A stretch of DNA of 64,000 bases, taken from NCBI RefSeq assembly GCF_032118995.1, contig NC_092652.1:20940544-21004543 (forward strand), read 5' to 3'. This DNA is from Asterias amurensis (lineage: Eukaryota > Echinodermata > Asteroidea > Forcipulatida > Asteriidae). Positions within the stretch are counted from its first letter, which is position 1. Every line of letters starts with the position of its first letter. Both the position numbers and the translations under genes were made by a program. Under the pieces are notes generated by a model that did no database searches, was not told the origin of the DNA, and was given only the letters and a program-made list of their open reading frames with translations. Shown here piece after piece: positions 46,883-57,988 of this stretch.

Positions 46883-49524
46883 TAAATGCAGCACAAGTAG
46901 AGCAGCATCAGTAAAGCCATAAACTAAACTGCGCATAGAGCTACGTACGGCACTTATATGCTTCTAATTATATAAACTAATAATGACGAGCGTCGTGTAT
47001 AGAAATGTATACTGTTTTCTGCATTGAATTCACTTTGTGTGGATCGTTTTAGTGAGGGGGTGTGGGTCACCCTCTCATGTAGGGGGGGGGGGGGGTCCAG
47101 TAGGCCTACCTATCGGATAATCCCCAAGTTTAAATCCGAGGTTGAAATTCTTTTATAATTAGCCCGGTTCATATACACGGGACGCAAACAATAACCTGAC
47201 GCGCCGCAGGGCAATATGTTATTAAGGAGAATGGACGAGAAAGTGTAGATTCGTGAATAGAATGTACCAGCCGAAGGTGAGTACATTGTAGTCACGAATC
47301 TACACTTTAGAGTCTATTCTCTGACTTAAACTATTTCCACCATTGACTAACAGTTTCAATTATTTGGATTTCTCAATAGTAACAACTATAGTTAGTCTAA
47401 TTTCGTGTACGTTGCCAAACGACGGTTGGTCACATTATTTTTATATAGTGTAGATTCGTAACGAAGTGTAGATTCGTAAAAATAATCTACACTTTCAACA
47501 ATAGAGTGACGTCACAGAAATAGTTTAATAGCGAGGAATTAGCTGTGTTGTTTCTGGGTGACTTCGACACTTTGAGCTTATTGCATGCTCACGTATAACG
47601 TCTGACCCACCAGTGTGATCGAGTATCTTTGACGTCATTGTGGAGACATGAGTGAAATAGCATAGGCACGGTTTCAATGCTATTGTACAACATTCAAATT
47701 GTTTTGTTTACAAAAAAACCCCATAAAAATGTATTAATTTGTTAATTATAATTTGCCTTTCTCTCACACCTCCTCACACTGCTCCCATCTCTCTCTATAT
47801 AAATTTGGTGGGTTGTGTTCAGAACTACTAGAGGCCTACTGTATGTTATTGTGTTTTGTAATTTACTAGATGTTTTCCTCGTTTAACAGTATGGTTCCCC
47901 TTTTCTGACCCCACTCAATTAGAGTGCAGAGTGTTTGTATAATGTTAGCAAAGGTCATGGGTTCGAGTCTCAACCGAGTGATTGTATCCCAGTTCTCGGG
48001 AAAGTACTGAGTATACACAGCTCTTAATAATTATTATACACATCGTTGTAAGGGGAGCAAAGCTTTTCTGTTATATAAGCAATTAAGTACACAGGTTATC
48101 ATGTTCCCAACGCGAAGCATGGGCCAGCAAAGCTATAATACATGGCAAAGGAATAAGTAGCTGCATAGGCCACCCCTATACATAACATGATATATTTTTT
48201 TATATATAATTCTTTATAAAGCATAATTAATCTTTTGTTTTTTATATGACTCGGATATATTGAAACACCACAATGACAGCTAAAGCGACCAAATCTACTC
48301 AAAATCAACAACAACATATAAACTGCATCAACTTACTCTGTCAGAAATTAACCAGTCATATGGTAAACATTGAGTGGGTTGGCGCATGAAATGTGTACAC
48401 TTTAACATTCCTTTCACAGCAAGGTTGGCCAGACTATTTCTTGACGCTGTTTCTTTGTATAGACCTTTCTTTTGCAACGTCACATCAGCCCGAGTTTTTT
48501 TCCAACCCAGATTGGAAAACTATAGAAAGCCATAAGTGCAAATCAAGAATAGATCGCTATTTTTGGTAACAATGTTTCAAAATTTGTTGATGTTGTTTAA
48601 AACAAAGCAATTTATCATGAGAGGTATTTTATTTATATGAAAATTTGCAGAAAATGTTGAATTTTGTGGAAACATCTGTTTTTACGATTGAGTGTTTTAC
48701 TAACATCCGGCCGACCATGCCAACCAAGGCGGTTTGTTTATCAACAAAAGAAAGGTTTATTGAACGATTCGACTCCATCATGACCTTTATTGTAGCGGTA
48801 TATCTCTAGCCTTGTTTTCAAGGCGCTCGCGGCCTTGCTGGATAAAAAAAAAAACATGAACAGCGCCAACACTGGTGCTCGCACAGACATAAAGAACCTT
48901 ATTTTAAAAATTGTTGGTGAATTTTTCACCCTTAAAACACAAACTTGTTATCATCACCTCCTCATTCGCCCATTGCTTTACACGTTGTTTTGCTTGCGAT
49001 ATGCGGAACTTGCCCACGGTTTGGGGTATAGTCGGTTGCTGTCAAAATAACGTGTGTAATAATACCAATAATTCCCACAATGCACTTTCGCATAATATAA
49101 TCACGAGGTGAAATCTGGATGGTTCCATTTATACGAGGCATTGCGCCAAAAGAATGTTGAAGGATTGTGTAAAAATTCCTACTAGTAACCGAAGAAAAAA
49201 ATTCCGCCTGAAATCCCTTCGAAGTTTGAGGAAATGGCATTTAATTTCGAAAAAAAGAAAACGACCCTGGATGCCAGAGGTGCTGTCCGTCTATAGGTTC
49301 TTTATGTCTATGGGTGCTCGCGCGGTTTGTGTTGTACTCGGGTCATACGGGAAGCCGCGAGCGCCTTGACTTAAGGCTACAACAGGCCCAGGTATTAAGT
49401 CTGCTGGTGCAGAACTAAGTGCCTGGATGCCAAAAGTCATAGGGCAGTGATGTATGAAAGGCATAATTGTTGATGTAATAACAGTTGTTGTTGTGGTTCA
49501 CCAGGAAATATAATAATAATACTA
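46883..49524 (+). other. intergenic DNA between B3 and AB4
   Basis: No gene seen. It repeats the layout of 15408-18063: inverted-repeat element at 47240-47495, SINE-like stretch near 47915-48062, then A-type 5' flank. Confidence 0.5.
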
Positions 49525-51011
49525 ATCAATGATTTTGTTCCTGATCTTCCAGCGGTAAAACATTACAAATATGTCGATGATCTGACTTTAAGTCAGACCC
49601 TCTCTAATCCTAACGAGAGCTCCAACATGCAAAATGTGCTTAATGACCTAAATCAATGGACTGATCTGAATAAAATGAAACTTAATCCCGCAAAATGCCA
49701 GTCCATGAATATCAGTTTTCAACGTAACCAACCTGATCCACCCACCTTTGACATTTTAGATTCTCAAATTAATCGAACTGATTGTTTGAATTTGTTGGGA
49801 ATTTATATACAGAGTAATTTGAAGTGGGATTCCCAAGTGAACAACATGTGTGGTAATTTTAACCGTAGACTGTTCTTTTTACGCCAGCTTAAACGTTGTT
49901 TTATTTCTGTCAAGAAAGTTTTATTAACTGTAAATGTTATGTATGTCCGACCCACTATCGAATACGCCTGTCCTGTTTGGTACTCTGGACTCACTAAAAC
50001 ACAACTCATGACCCTTGAAAGGTTACAAAAAAGGGCTTTTCGTATCATTCTGGCTGGTCAGCCAAATACACCAACATCATATGTTGAAGTATGCCAATTG
50101 TTCAGTTTACCTACAATCACTGATAGACTGAGTCATTTATTTGTCAATTTTGGTAAGACCTTGTTTGAATCTGAAAATTACAGGCACTGGCTCCCACCAA
50201 ACAAAAACAACAACTTGCGGAATGCCAACAAAATGTGCCCCCAAAATGTAGAACTGGTCGTTACAAAAATAGTTGCATTCCATCCCTTGTCCAAGCACTC
50301 AACAATAGCTCTTGATTTTTGTTCACTCAGCTTGCTTGCCTTTTGTCCCCAACCCTTCGCCTTGTTCCTTTAAGGTGAATTGCTGTGCAATTTTTTGTTT
50401 TATCTAATTTGTTACTGGCACTAGCCAGTTTGCCCTTTTAATGTATAAAAACAGATTGTAGTTCTTAATGTTTTTTTGTACTTTTTAAACATTTCGATTT
50501 TTGATAAATCTCTGTATTTTAAACTCAATTCAGCTTGTGGCTGCAATGTTTGAATGTGTTTTAATAAACCAATAATAATAAAAAAAGAAATGCTTAAAAA
50601 GCGCAATTCAGTACTGCAAGTACTCTCAATGCGCTTTACAAACAAATAAACAAATTTATACCAGAAAAAGCAACAAATAAACTAAACAATACAATATTAC
50701 AAAAAAAGATTGAGTGAATAAGTGAGTTTTGAGATGGGATTTGAAGAGGTCCGGGTTTATCTGGGAACAGAGGGTAGCAGGAGGAGAGTTCCAAAGTGTG
50801 GGTGCGCTGAAAGTAAAGGTTCTTTTACCGTACGTTTTTGTTCTGTATGGGGGGAACTTGTAGGAGAAGCTGTGAAGAGGATCTATAAGTGACCTTGTCG
50901 GGGTGTATGGCGTTATCAGTTCAGAAATGTAATGAGGGGAGAGACCATGGACAGCATTGAACGTGAGGAGCAGGACTTTGTACTGTATGCGAGCATTATA
51001 ATATCATTAAT
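49525..51011. mobile_element. tail-to-tail LINE pair, unit 3 copy
   Basis: The + strand LINE (49525 to about 50583) again starts just before YVDDLTL. One base fewer in a C-run near 50240 shifts its C-terminus. The - strand LINE (about 50584-51011) keeps its open C-terminal frame, including a three-base in-frame insertion. Position is the same as upstream of A2. Confidence 0.7.
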
Positions 51012-51072
51012 ATCATTTGCTGCTCACATCAGATGATTGCCAGCAACAGTGTGGCATGGCAGGATTACAGTG

Positions 51073-51079
51073 TATATAA
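51073..51079 (+). promoter_or_regulatory. TATA box of AB4
   Basis: TATATAA lies 93 bases before the start codon, as in A1. Confidence 0.45.
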
Positions 51080-51171
51080 CGCATCTACATCACCGTCCTG
51101 TACACATTGTTCTAGTTTGTTGTTGTTATCGTTTTGTTTATCGACCACTGAGGGTTTCAACAAGACCAATC

Positions 51172-53093
51172 ATGGCTAATGGAATTGCCAACGTCGTCAG
51201 CTTTTGCCAACCTCTGGGCACCAGTGAGACAGTTTGTCACAACATTCCCTGCAGCAGATGGATACGTGAGCTGCCATTACTTCCGCAAATACCAATTGAC
51301 TGTAACGGTAAATGTACACGTTGTGATGATTTCAATTATATTTATTGTACATTTAAGCAAAATTATTAACAAAATGTAAAGTTGTTTAAATTATGTTCAC
51401 ATTGCAAATGCCATGGTATAATTTTGTTCCTTTCATTGGCCTTTCAATTGTCTTTTACCATTGCTCATTTTTGTAAACAATTGCCTTTTATTATCATACA
51501 AACTGGCAAGGGGCTGATTCGTTCAGTTCATCGATTAAAATATCCAAGATGCAACCAGAATGTGCATTTTACTCAGTGACACAATGAAACCATCAAACAT
51601 CGTACTATCCCAGCGCAACTGATGTGCTCTACCCATAGCAACATCATTTGGAGTCTTAGTTTTAACCATTCACTTCAATCAGCTCATTGCATAATAAGAA
51701 CTGTATACTACAAACCATTCAAAGATCAAGCTGGTCACCTATGGTGATTTGACAAAGCAGCATTTTGGGGTCAAACCTAATGATTATTGAAGGGGGGGGG
51801 GGAACCCAAATACAGGCACTATTATTAGTTCTTAATTCATTTAAATATCCTGCTTGTGGCTTGTAATGTTTTTTGTACTGTTTTTTGGTAAAACGAACAA
51901 TTTTAGGTAATTTTTGCAAATTTGATGGAAAAAAATTGCAAAAATTACATGAAATTATATTTCGGCCTTTATATATTAAATTGTATATATAAAGGCCGAA
52001 ATGAATTTCCCATCTAGGATAAAAAAATTGAATTGAAACTGAAATTGAATTGAAATTCTCTTTTGTACTATATAACAGCCAATCCACCAACAACTCCAAC
52101 ACCAGAGAATCCATACTGTTGGATTATTCTGGGATGTATCATGCTTTCAGCAGCAGTATTGTTAGCTTTTTGTATCTGGAAGGGAAGGTAAGACGCCGAG
52201 AGCTTTATATCACTGTGATCAAAGAGTTTAACTCACCATAAGTTATACCTAATTCGTGCCGTTGTGACTCATAGAATACACTTTAAAAATCCCGGGTCAG
52301 TGATTGACCCAGATTTCGGGTCCCCGTGGGGGTATGACCCATTATGGGTCAACATGACCCAAACGTGTGTCACAATGACCCGGGACAGATCACACTGACG
52401 TAGAATCCGAGTCAACAGCTTATTTTGTGATCGTTTCCGGGTCAGTCCTGGGACACGGAATCTGTCACTTCTGACCCTTGTTTTTGTTTTTTAAAATTAC
52501 GGTACTGTGTTACCATTGCATAACTGAAAAACACAAAATAAAACGAGAAAGAGCAGTCTTAATAATTGAATTTTATTTTACTAATTTATCCAAGTGAAAG
52601 TAAAGATTTCGAGCCATATCAGAGAGTGGCGAGTATGACACCTGTATAATCATTTCTCTTTTTTTTTTCAAAAATAATAAATTTAATAAAAGTAATGATA
52701 GAAATATCTTCCCAAGTATTACCCAAATTATGTGCCATAATATTTGTTTACCCTGCAATTTATTTTGTCTTACTGCTCCCACAATGTACTGTGTTCTCAA
52801 CGTAATTACCCTGTAAATTTGTGACTTCAATCATTTTGAAATAAAGATGTCATCGTTAAAGTCAGTCTTCTCCTTTTTCGTTACTCCATGTTCTTCATCA
52901 TTTAACCCCAAATTATCGCAACTTTTTGTTTTGCAGGTATTTCAAAGTCATTTTCTGGATCAATTCTCATGACAACGAGTCAAGGTCTGGTACCGATGGT
53001 CCACCTGATGTTGACGTTGAGTTGCATGCAACTGACGTTGAAACGACGCCACAATGTCACAGGAGATCGGAAATCCAGCAGTCCAATAACTAA
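51172..53093 (+). CDS. Gene AB4: chimera of A-type exon 1 and B-type exons 2-3
   Basis: Exons are 51172-51307, 52079-52187 and 52937-53093 (136, 109 and 157 bp), giving 133 residues. Exon 1 and the promoter are A-type (Asn at residue 3, CHNIPCSRW). From about 51400 the intron and everything after is B-type. The early intron looks like B2 (AACAATTGCCTTTTATTATC) but exon 2 and the tail look like B1/B3, so the B part is mosaic. Exon 2 is two codons shorter, and the span ends LLAFCIW instead of LLLFVIW through two offsetting one-base changes that restore the frame. Splice sites and phases are intact, so an A head on a B body can be made. It is the last member of the cluster. Confidence 0.65.
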
Positions 53094-53300
53094 ACTGTTC
53101 TACGAGCGAAGTCTTTGGTAACGTTTAGGGCAACCTCGTGTTGAACTACTCTCATGACGTTGAACTACATGTTGACCCCGACGTTGAACTATACATGCAC
53201 GTTCAACTGACGTGGAAGCAATTAACCCCAACGTTTACGAGGGAATCAGTAATGCAGCACCAGTAGAGCCAGAAGCTAAACTGCTCTACGAGTCGAGTTT
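53094..53300 (+). pseudogene. shortened tail-repeat remnant downstream of AB4
   Basis: Worn tail repeats run to about 53300. There they join directly to DNA that lies beyond the mariner-like element in B1 (AATCCCCAAGTTTAAATCC). About 1.7 kb is missing relative to B1. Confidence 0.6.
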
Positions 53301-53406
53301 AAATCCCCAAGTTTAAATCCGAGGTTGAAATTCTTTTATAATTAGCCCGGTTCATATACACGGGACGCAAACAATAACCTGACGCGCCGCAGGGCAATAA
53401 TACGAG

Positions 53407-53662
53407 AAAGTGTAGATTCGTGAACAGAATGTACCAGCCGAAGGTGAGTACATTGTAGTCACGAATCTACACTTTAGAGTCTATTCTCTGAATTAAACTA
53501 TTTCCACCATTGACTAACAGTTTCAATGATTTGGATTTCTCAATAGTAACAACTATAGTTAGTCTAATTTCGTGTACGTTGCCTAACGACGGTTGGTCAC
53601 ATTATTTTTATATAGTGTAGATTCGTAACGAAGTGTAGATTCGTAAAAATAATCTACACTTT
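53407..53662. repeat. AAAGTGTAGATTCGT inverted-repeat element, third copy
   Basis: Same motif arrangement as 15765-16020. Confidence 0.5.
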
Positions 53663-54084
53663 CAACAATAGAGTGACGTCACAGAAATAGTTTAATAGCG
53701 AGGAATTAGCTGTGTTGTTTCTGGGTGACTTCGACACTTTGAGCTTATTGCATGCTCACGTATAACGTCTGACCCACCAGTGTGATCGAGTATCTTTGAC
53801 GTCATTGTGGAGACATGAGTGAAATAGCATAGGCACGGTTTCAATGCTATTGTACAACATTCAAATTGTTTTGTTTACAAAAAAAACCCATAAAAATGTA
53901 TTATTTTGTTAATTATAATTTGCCTTTCTCTCACACCTCCTCACACTGCTCCCATCTCTCTCTATATAAATTTGGTGGGTTGTGTTCAGAACTACTAGAG
54001 GCCTACTGTATGTTTTTGTTATTTGTAATTTACTAGATGTTTTCCTCGTTTAACAGTGGGGTTCCCCTATTTCTGACCCCACTC

Positions 54085-54235
54085 AATTAGAGTGCAGAGT
54101 GTTTGTATAAAATGTTAGCAAAGGTCATGGGTTCGAATCTCACCCGAGTGATTGTATCCCAGTTCTCGGGAAAGTACCGTGTATACACAGCACTTAATAA
54201 TTATTATACACATCGTTGTAGGATAGCAAAGCTTT
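54085..54235 (+). repeat. SINE-like repeat, third copy
   Basis: Same B-box-bearing stretch as 16445-16585 (GGTTCGAATCTCACCCGAG). Confidence 0.4.
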
Positions 54236-54497
54236 TCTGTTATTATGACACATTAACAGGTCATGTTTCCCAACGCGAAGCATGGACCAGCAATTATAAT
54301 ACATGGCAAAGGAATATAGTTATTCAGCTGCATAAGCCATACACACCTATACATGTACATAACATGGTTTACATGTAATGGATTCTTTATAAAGCATGAC
54401 TCGGATATATTGAAAAACCACAATGACAGCTAAAGCGACCAAATCTACTCAAATTCAACAACACCACCACACACATTCATGTTTCTTCGGCACAACA

Positions 54498-54886
54498 TTA
54501 AAGGGAGCTGGACACTATTGGTAATTGTCAAAGTCTAGCCTTTACAGTTGGTGTATCTCAACATATGCATAAAATAACTAACCTGTGAAAATTTGAGCTC
54601 AATCGGTAATCAAACTTGCAAGATAATAATGAAAGAAAAAAAACACCCTTGTCACACGAAGTTGTGTGCATTTAGATGGTTGATTTCGAGACCTCAAGTT
54701 CTAATTCTGAGGTCTCGAAATCAAATTCGTGGAAAATTACTTCTTTCTCGAAACCTATGGCACTTCAGAGGGAGCTGTTCCTCTCAATGTTTTACACCAT
54801 CAACCTCTACCCATTACTCGTCACCAAGAAAGGTTTTATGCTAATAATTATTTTGAGTAATTACCAATAGTGTCCACTGCCTTTAA
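54498..54886. mobile_element. 389-bp MITE with TTAAAG / CTTTAA ends
   Basis: Inverted ends, with a GGACACTATTGGTAATT arm matched by AATTACCAATAGTGTCC and a palindromic ATTTCGAGACCTCA centre. Same family as the inner element at 6333-6719 but better preserved. Short open frames inside are incidental. Confidence 0.7.
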
Positions 54887-55024
54887 AGTCAGGAGGTATT
54901 TTATATCCGTCTTTACTCTAGACTATAAGGATGGGCGACCAACTGTGACTATGTCTATCCCAGGCTTTGGTTCCATACTTATTAAATAGTTTGCCTTGTA
55001 AACAAAATAATGCATATTTAATCG

Positions 55025-55413
55025 GTAAGGCAGTGGACACTATAACGACAATTACTCAAAATAATTATTAGCATAAAACCCTATTCTTGGTAACGAGTAA
55101 TTATGGAGCTGGTGATAGTTTAAAGCTTTGCGAGGAACGGCTCCCTCTGAAGTGGCGTAGTTTTCAAGAAAGAAGTAACTTTCCACGAATTTGATTTCGA
55201 GACCTCAAAATTAGATTTTTAGGTCTCAAAAGCATCTGAAAGCACACAACTTCGTGTGAAGAGGGTGGTTTTTCTTCCATTATTATCTCGCAACTTTGAC
55301 GACCAATTGAGTTCAAATTTTCACAGGTTTGTTATCTTGTGCATATTAATGTTGAGATACACCAAGTGAGAAGACTGGTCTTTGATAATCAATGTGTCCA
55401 TCAGAGTCTTTAA
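55025..55413. mobile_element. second copy of the same MITE family, more worn
   Basis: Begins near TAAGGCAGTGGACACTAT and ends near GTGTCCATCAGAGTCTTTAA, in the opposite orientation to the one at 54498. Confidence 0.6.
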
Positions 55414-56278
55414 ATCAATGTTTTGGCTAAATTAAGTAATGTAATAGTTTAAAATCTTCATGGAGTAATGAAATAAATTTATGATGTGTAGAATAATACT
55501 GATCAAATTGCCACACTCTCGTTATGGGTGACTTACACCCCAAATGTACCGACACCCCTTCCTAACCGAAAGGCCTAACCCTAACCATAACCCTGACCCT
55601 AACCAACCCTCAGCATGTATATCCGAACTTTCATTGTGTCAGAATACGGAACATCCATCATTGTATGAACAACATACTCGAATTGGCCGGTTATTCATCA
55701 CTCATCAAGTTTGGTTCTATGCATAAAAACGTATACAATTTCCGGGTTCAACATCTATTGTGCATGTGCCTGTGTGACGCCCATAACAAAAACAGCCTAC
55801 ATTTGTAGGCCTACGTCATCAGCAGGAAACTTCTTTTAAGAAGTTAAAATATTTCACATTATTATCTGCAAAATATGACACTAAAAACGCAGCCAGGGAG
55901 GGGAACTATATCAATGGACACGTTTGGCAATTATTGTCAAATACCAGTATTGGGAAAAGACCAGTATAGGGGTACACTGGGGGAAGACGGGAAACATATA
56001 CAGTTTGATAGTTAAAATAAATGTATAGGCTACCAAAATTTGTCACATAGGCTAATACAGTTTTGTTATATTTTCACCTTTAAATGAAGTTTCAATGGTT
56101 TTGGACAATTTTCAGATACTAAAACTTGACTCTATACAAAAAAAAAGTTAGTATCTTTTGCCAACCATAGATTGTCAGCCACTGACGGGGCTGTTTATGC
56201 GGCCAAAAGTCTAGTCTTAATGGGCGTCCATTTTGCGAAGTCGCCCGCGATACCGCAACACGAATTACTGGAGAAGGG
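55414..56278. other. unique intergenic DNA
   Basis: No gene seen. A short run of telomere-like CCTAACCCTAACC units sits near 55574-55612. A more GC-rich patch near 56210-56270 precedes a possible small exon. Confidence 0.4.
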
Positions 56279-56685
56279 ATGTCGCTATATAAAGCCACCT
56301 GGCTCAAAACGAATTTAAACTTGCCTAGTCCCTCCGAGTTGAACTTAAAACGGTCGATGTTGCGCCAGCTACCGGTGACTAAAATACAAAAAACAGCGTC
56401 GCCAGTCAAGACTACCAAAAGTCCGGTAGGCCTATTGGTATTTTTTAATATATCAAACACCAGTCAGTTTCAATAATTCCTACAGCCGTTACTATTTCCG
56501 TCTAAAATAATTCCAGTCCCTTCATCTACGATCAATTATAGGAAGTTGAGTCTAAAAAGTCAAGCTTTACACGCTAGACCGTTTGTTTGGTAGTGGTGGT
56601 ATTGCATCTCTCTGCATAATGCGATCATTTGTGACCTTTTGTTATTATTCTACAGAAGGGGAAACCCCAAATGTATAGTCACTGA
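56279..56685 (+). CDS. possible small two-exon gene (tentative)
   Basis: An ATG at 56279 opens 49 codons of a Lys/Ser/Pro-rich sequence (including KTASPVKTTKSP), ending at a good donor (CCG|GTAGGC, 56425). An acceptor TTATTCTACAG at 56655 would add nine codons and a stop at 56683-56685. AATAAA follows near 57016. Upstream bases are richer in GC and CpG than the surroundings. A competing reading is that TATATAAA at 56286 is a promoter element and the ATG is not used. I do not recognise the product. Confidence 0.2.
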
Positions 56686-57795
56686 CGATAATATAAGGTC
56701 AACAAACTTTGTACACGCATTATGTCATGCTCTCCCATTGTAAACCAAGGTAAAACAGCCTTTAAAAATAAACAAATAACATCAGGGAAAGCTATTTTGT
56801 CATATAAACGTTCAGAAAGTGTAAAAAGAGGCCGAGATATAGCATTTTATCACATCCATACACAATATAATATAGTCTATGTCTTATTGACCCACAACAT
56901 TATCAACAACCATGTAATTGGGCTGTTATGCCATGGGAGTGACACTTGACTATGTTATCTCTTTATAAAACTTGTTCTGTATTTTCTGTTTACATTGTAC
57001 ATAAGCTTTATGAAATAATAAATAATGGGCCATTATCTTTTTGGCTGTTAAAGTGATTCTATATAGTTGAATTATGTTATATATGAACTTGGAGAGTCAA
57101 TCAATGTAGCTAGTTCATCTTTATAGACTTTATTGTATAATTTTATACAGATTACCAAAACATTCATTTGTACTAATACTATTTCCTCAACTCATGATAG
57201 GAAAGACATCCATAAAGAAAAGAATACAACAATCAAATTTGTATTTTTTTTTTTTTTTTTTTAATAATCCTTTCTCATCAATGAAAACAATATGTAGCCC
57301 CAGAAAAGTCACTTCTAGGCCTCTTTGAACGCTGTGAATTTCTTTTTGTAAAAGACTTGCTGAAAACAAATGTTGTTATAAGTGTACTTATTAACAGTAA
57401 GTGGTGTATTTATGCAATGCTACAGGATGAAGAGCAGCTAGCTTACCAATTCTCTCTTATTCCCCCTTTTCCTTTTTATTATGTATATATATAAATATAA
57501 AAAAGAACATTGCCTAAACAAATTGTCGTAACGAAAAAAGAAAGAAAAAACAACGAGACAACTCAGTTCTTCAATCAACTTCTCAAAAAAAAAAAAAAAT
57601 GGAAAACAAAATAAGAGGTTTTTTTTTACAGCTTATAAATCAGAGTTACATGTATATAAGAACATGAACAGATCTAGGGGAACTAAACATTTTTTTAAAA
57701 CAATCTCTTGGAATTCCCCCAACCCATCCATCCACAATAAAACCAGAGCCTGGGTTTCTGGCATGGTTTACAAGTGATTTGGGCTATGGGTCCAT

Positions 57796-57988
57796 GGCCC
57801 AACTTCACAGAGCTGCTTATAAGCACAATAAGTAGCTAAGCACAACACAATAATGCTTACCAGAATAAGGTTACCAGCCAAATTACCATGTCACATGTAC
57901 AATTTGTGACTGGTGTCCAGCTTATTTTTGCTTAGCAGAAACATGTTGAGCACAAATCACTGCTTAGGCAGCTCTATGGAATAGGGCT
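57796..57988. mobile_element. old MITE of the GGGCCCAATTTCAT family
   Basis: GGCCCAACTTCACAGAGCTGC at the left and GGCAGCTCTATGGAATAGGGC at the right are worn relatives of the ends at 290-533. Confidence 0.55.

Larger units (their letters stand above)
33448..54455. repeat. 31-kb tandem block, copy 2 (shortened)
   Basis: It starts inside intron 1 of an A gene, directly joined to the 3' flank of B2 (CCCGGTTCATA, then CGTTGTGATGATT). It contains A3 exons 2-3, B3 and AB4. It is shorter than copy 1 because A4 and B4 fused near 51400-51440 and about 1.7 kb was lost near 53300. After about 54455 the DNA is unique, presumably the original right flank. Confidence 0.7.

Noticed and set aside
54593-54870. 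Short open frames of 83 and 64 codons
   Set aside because: Both lie inside a MITE with clear inverted ends.
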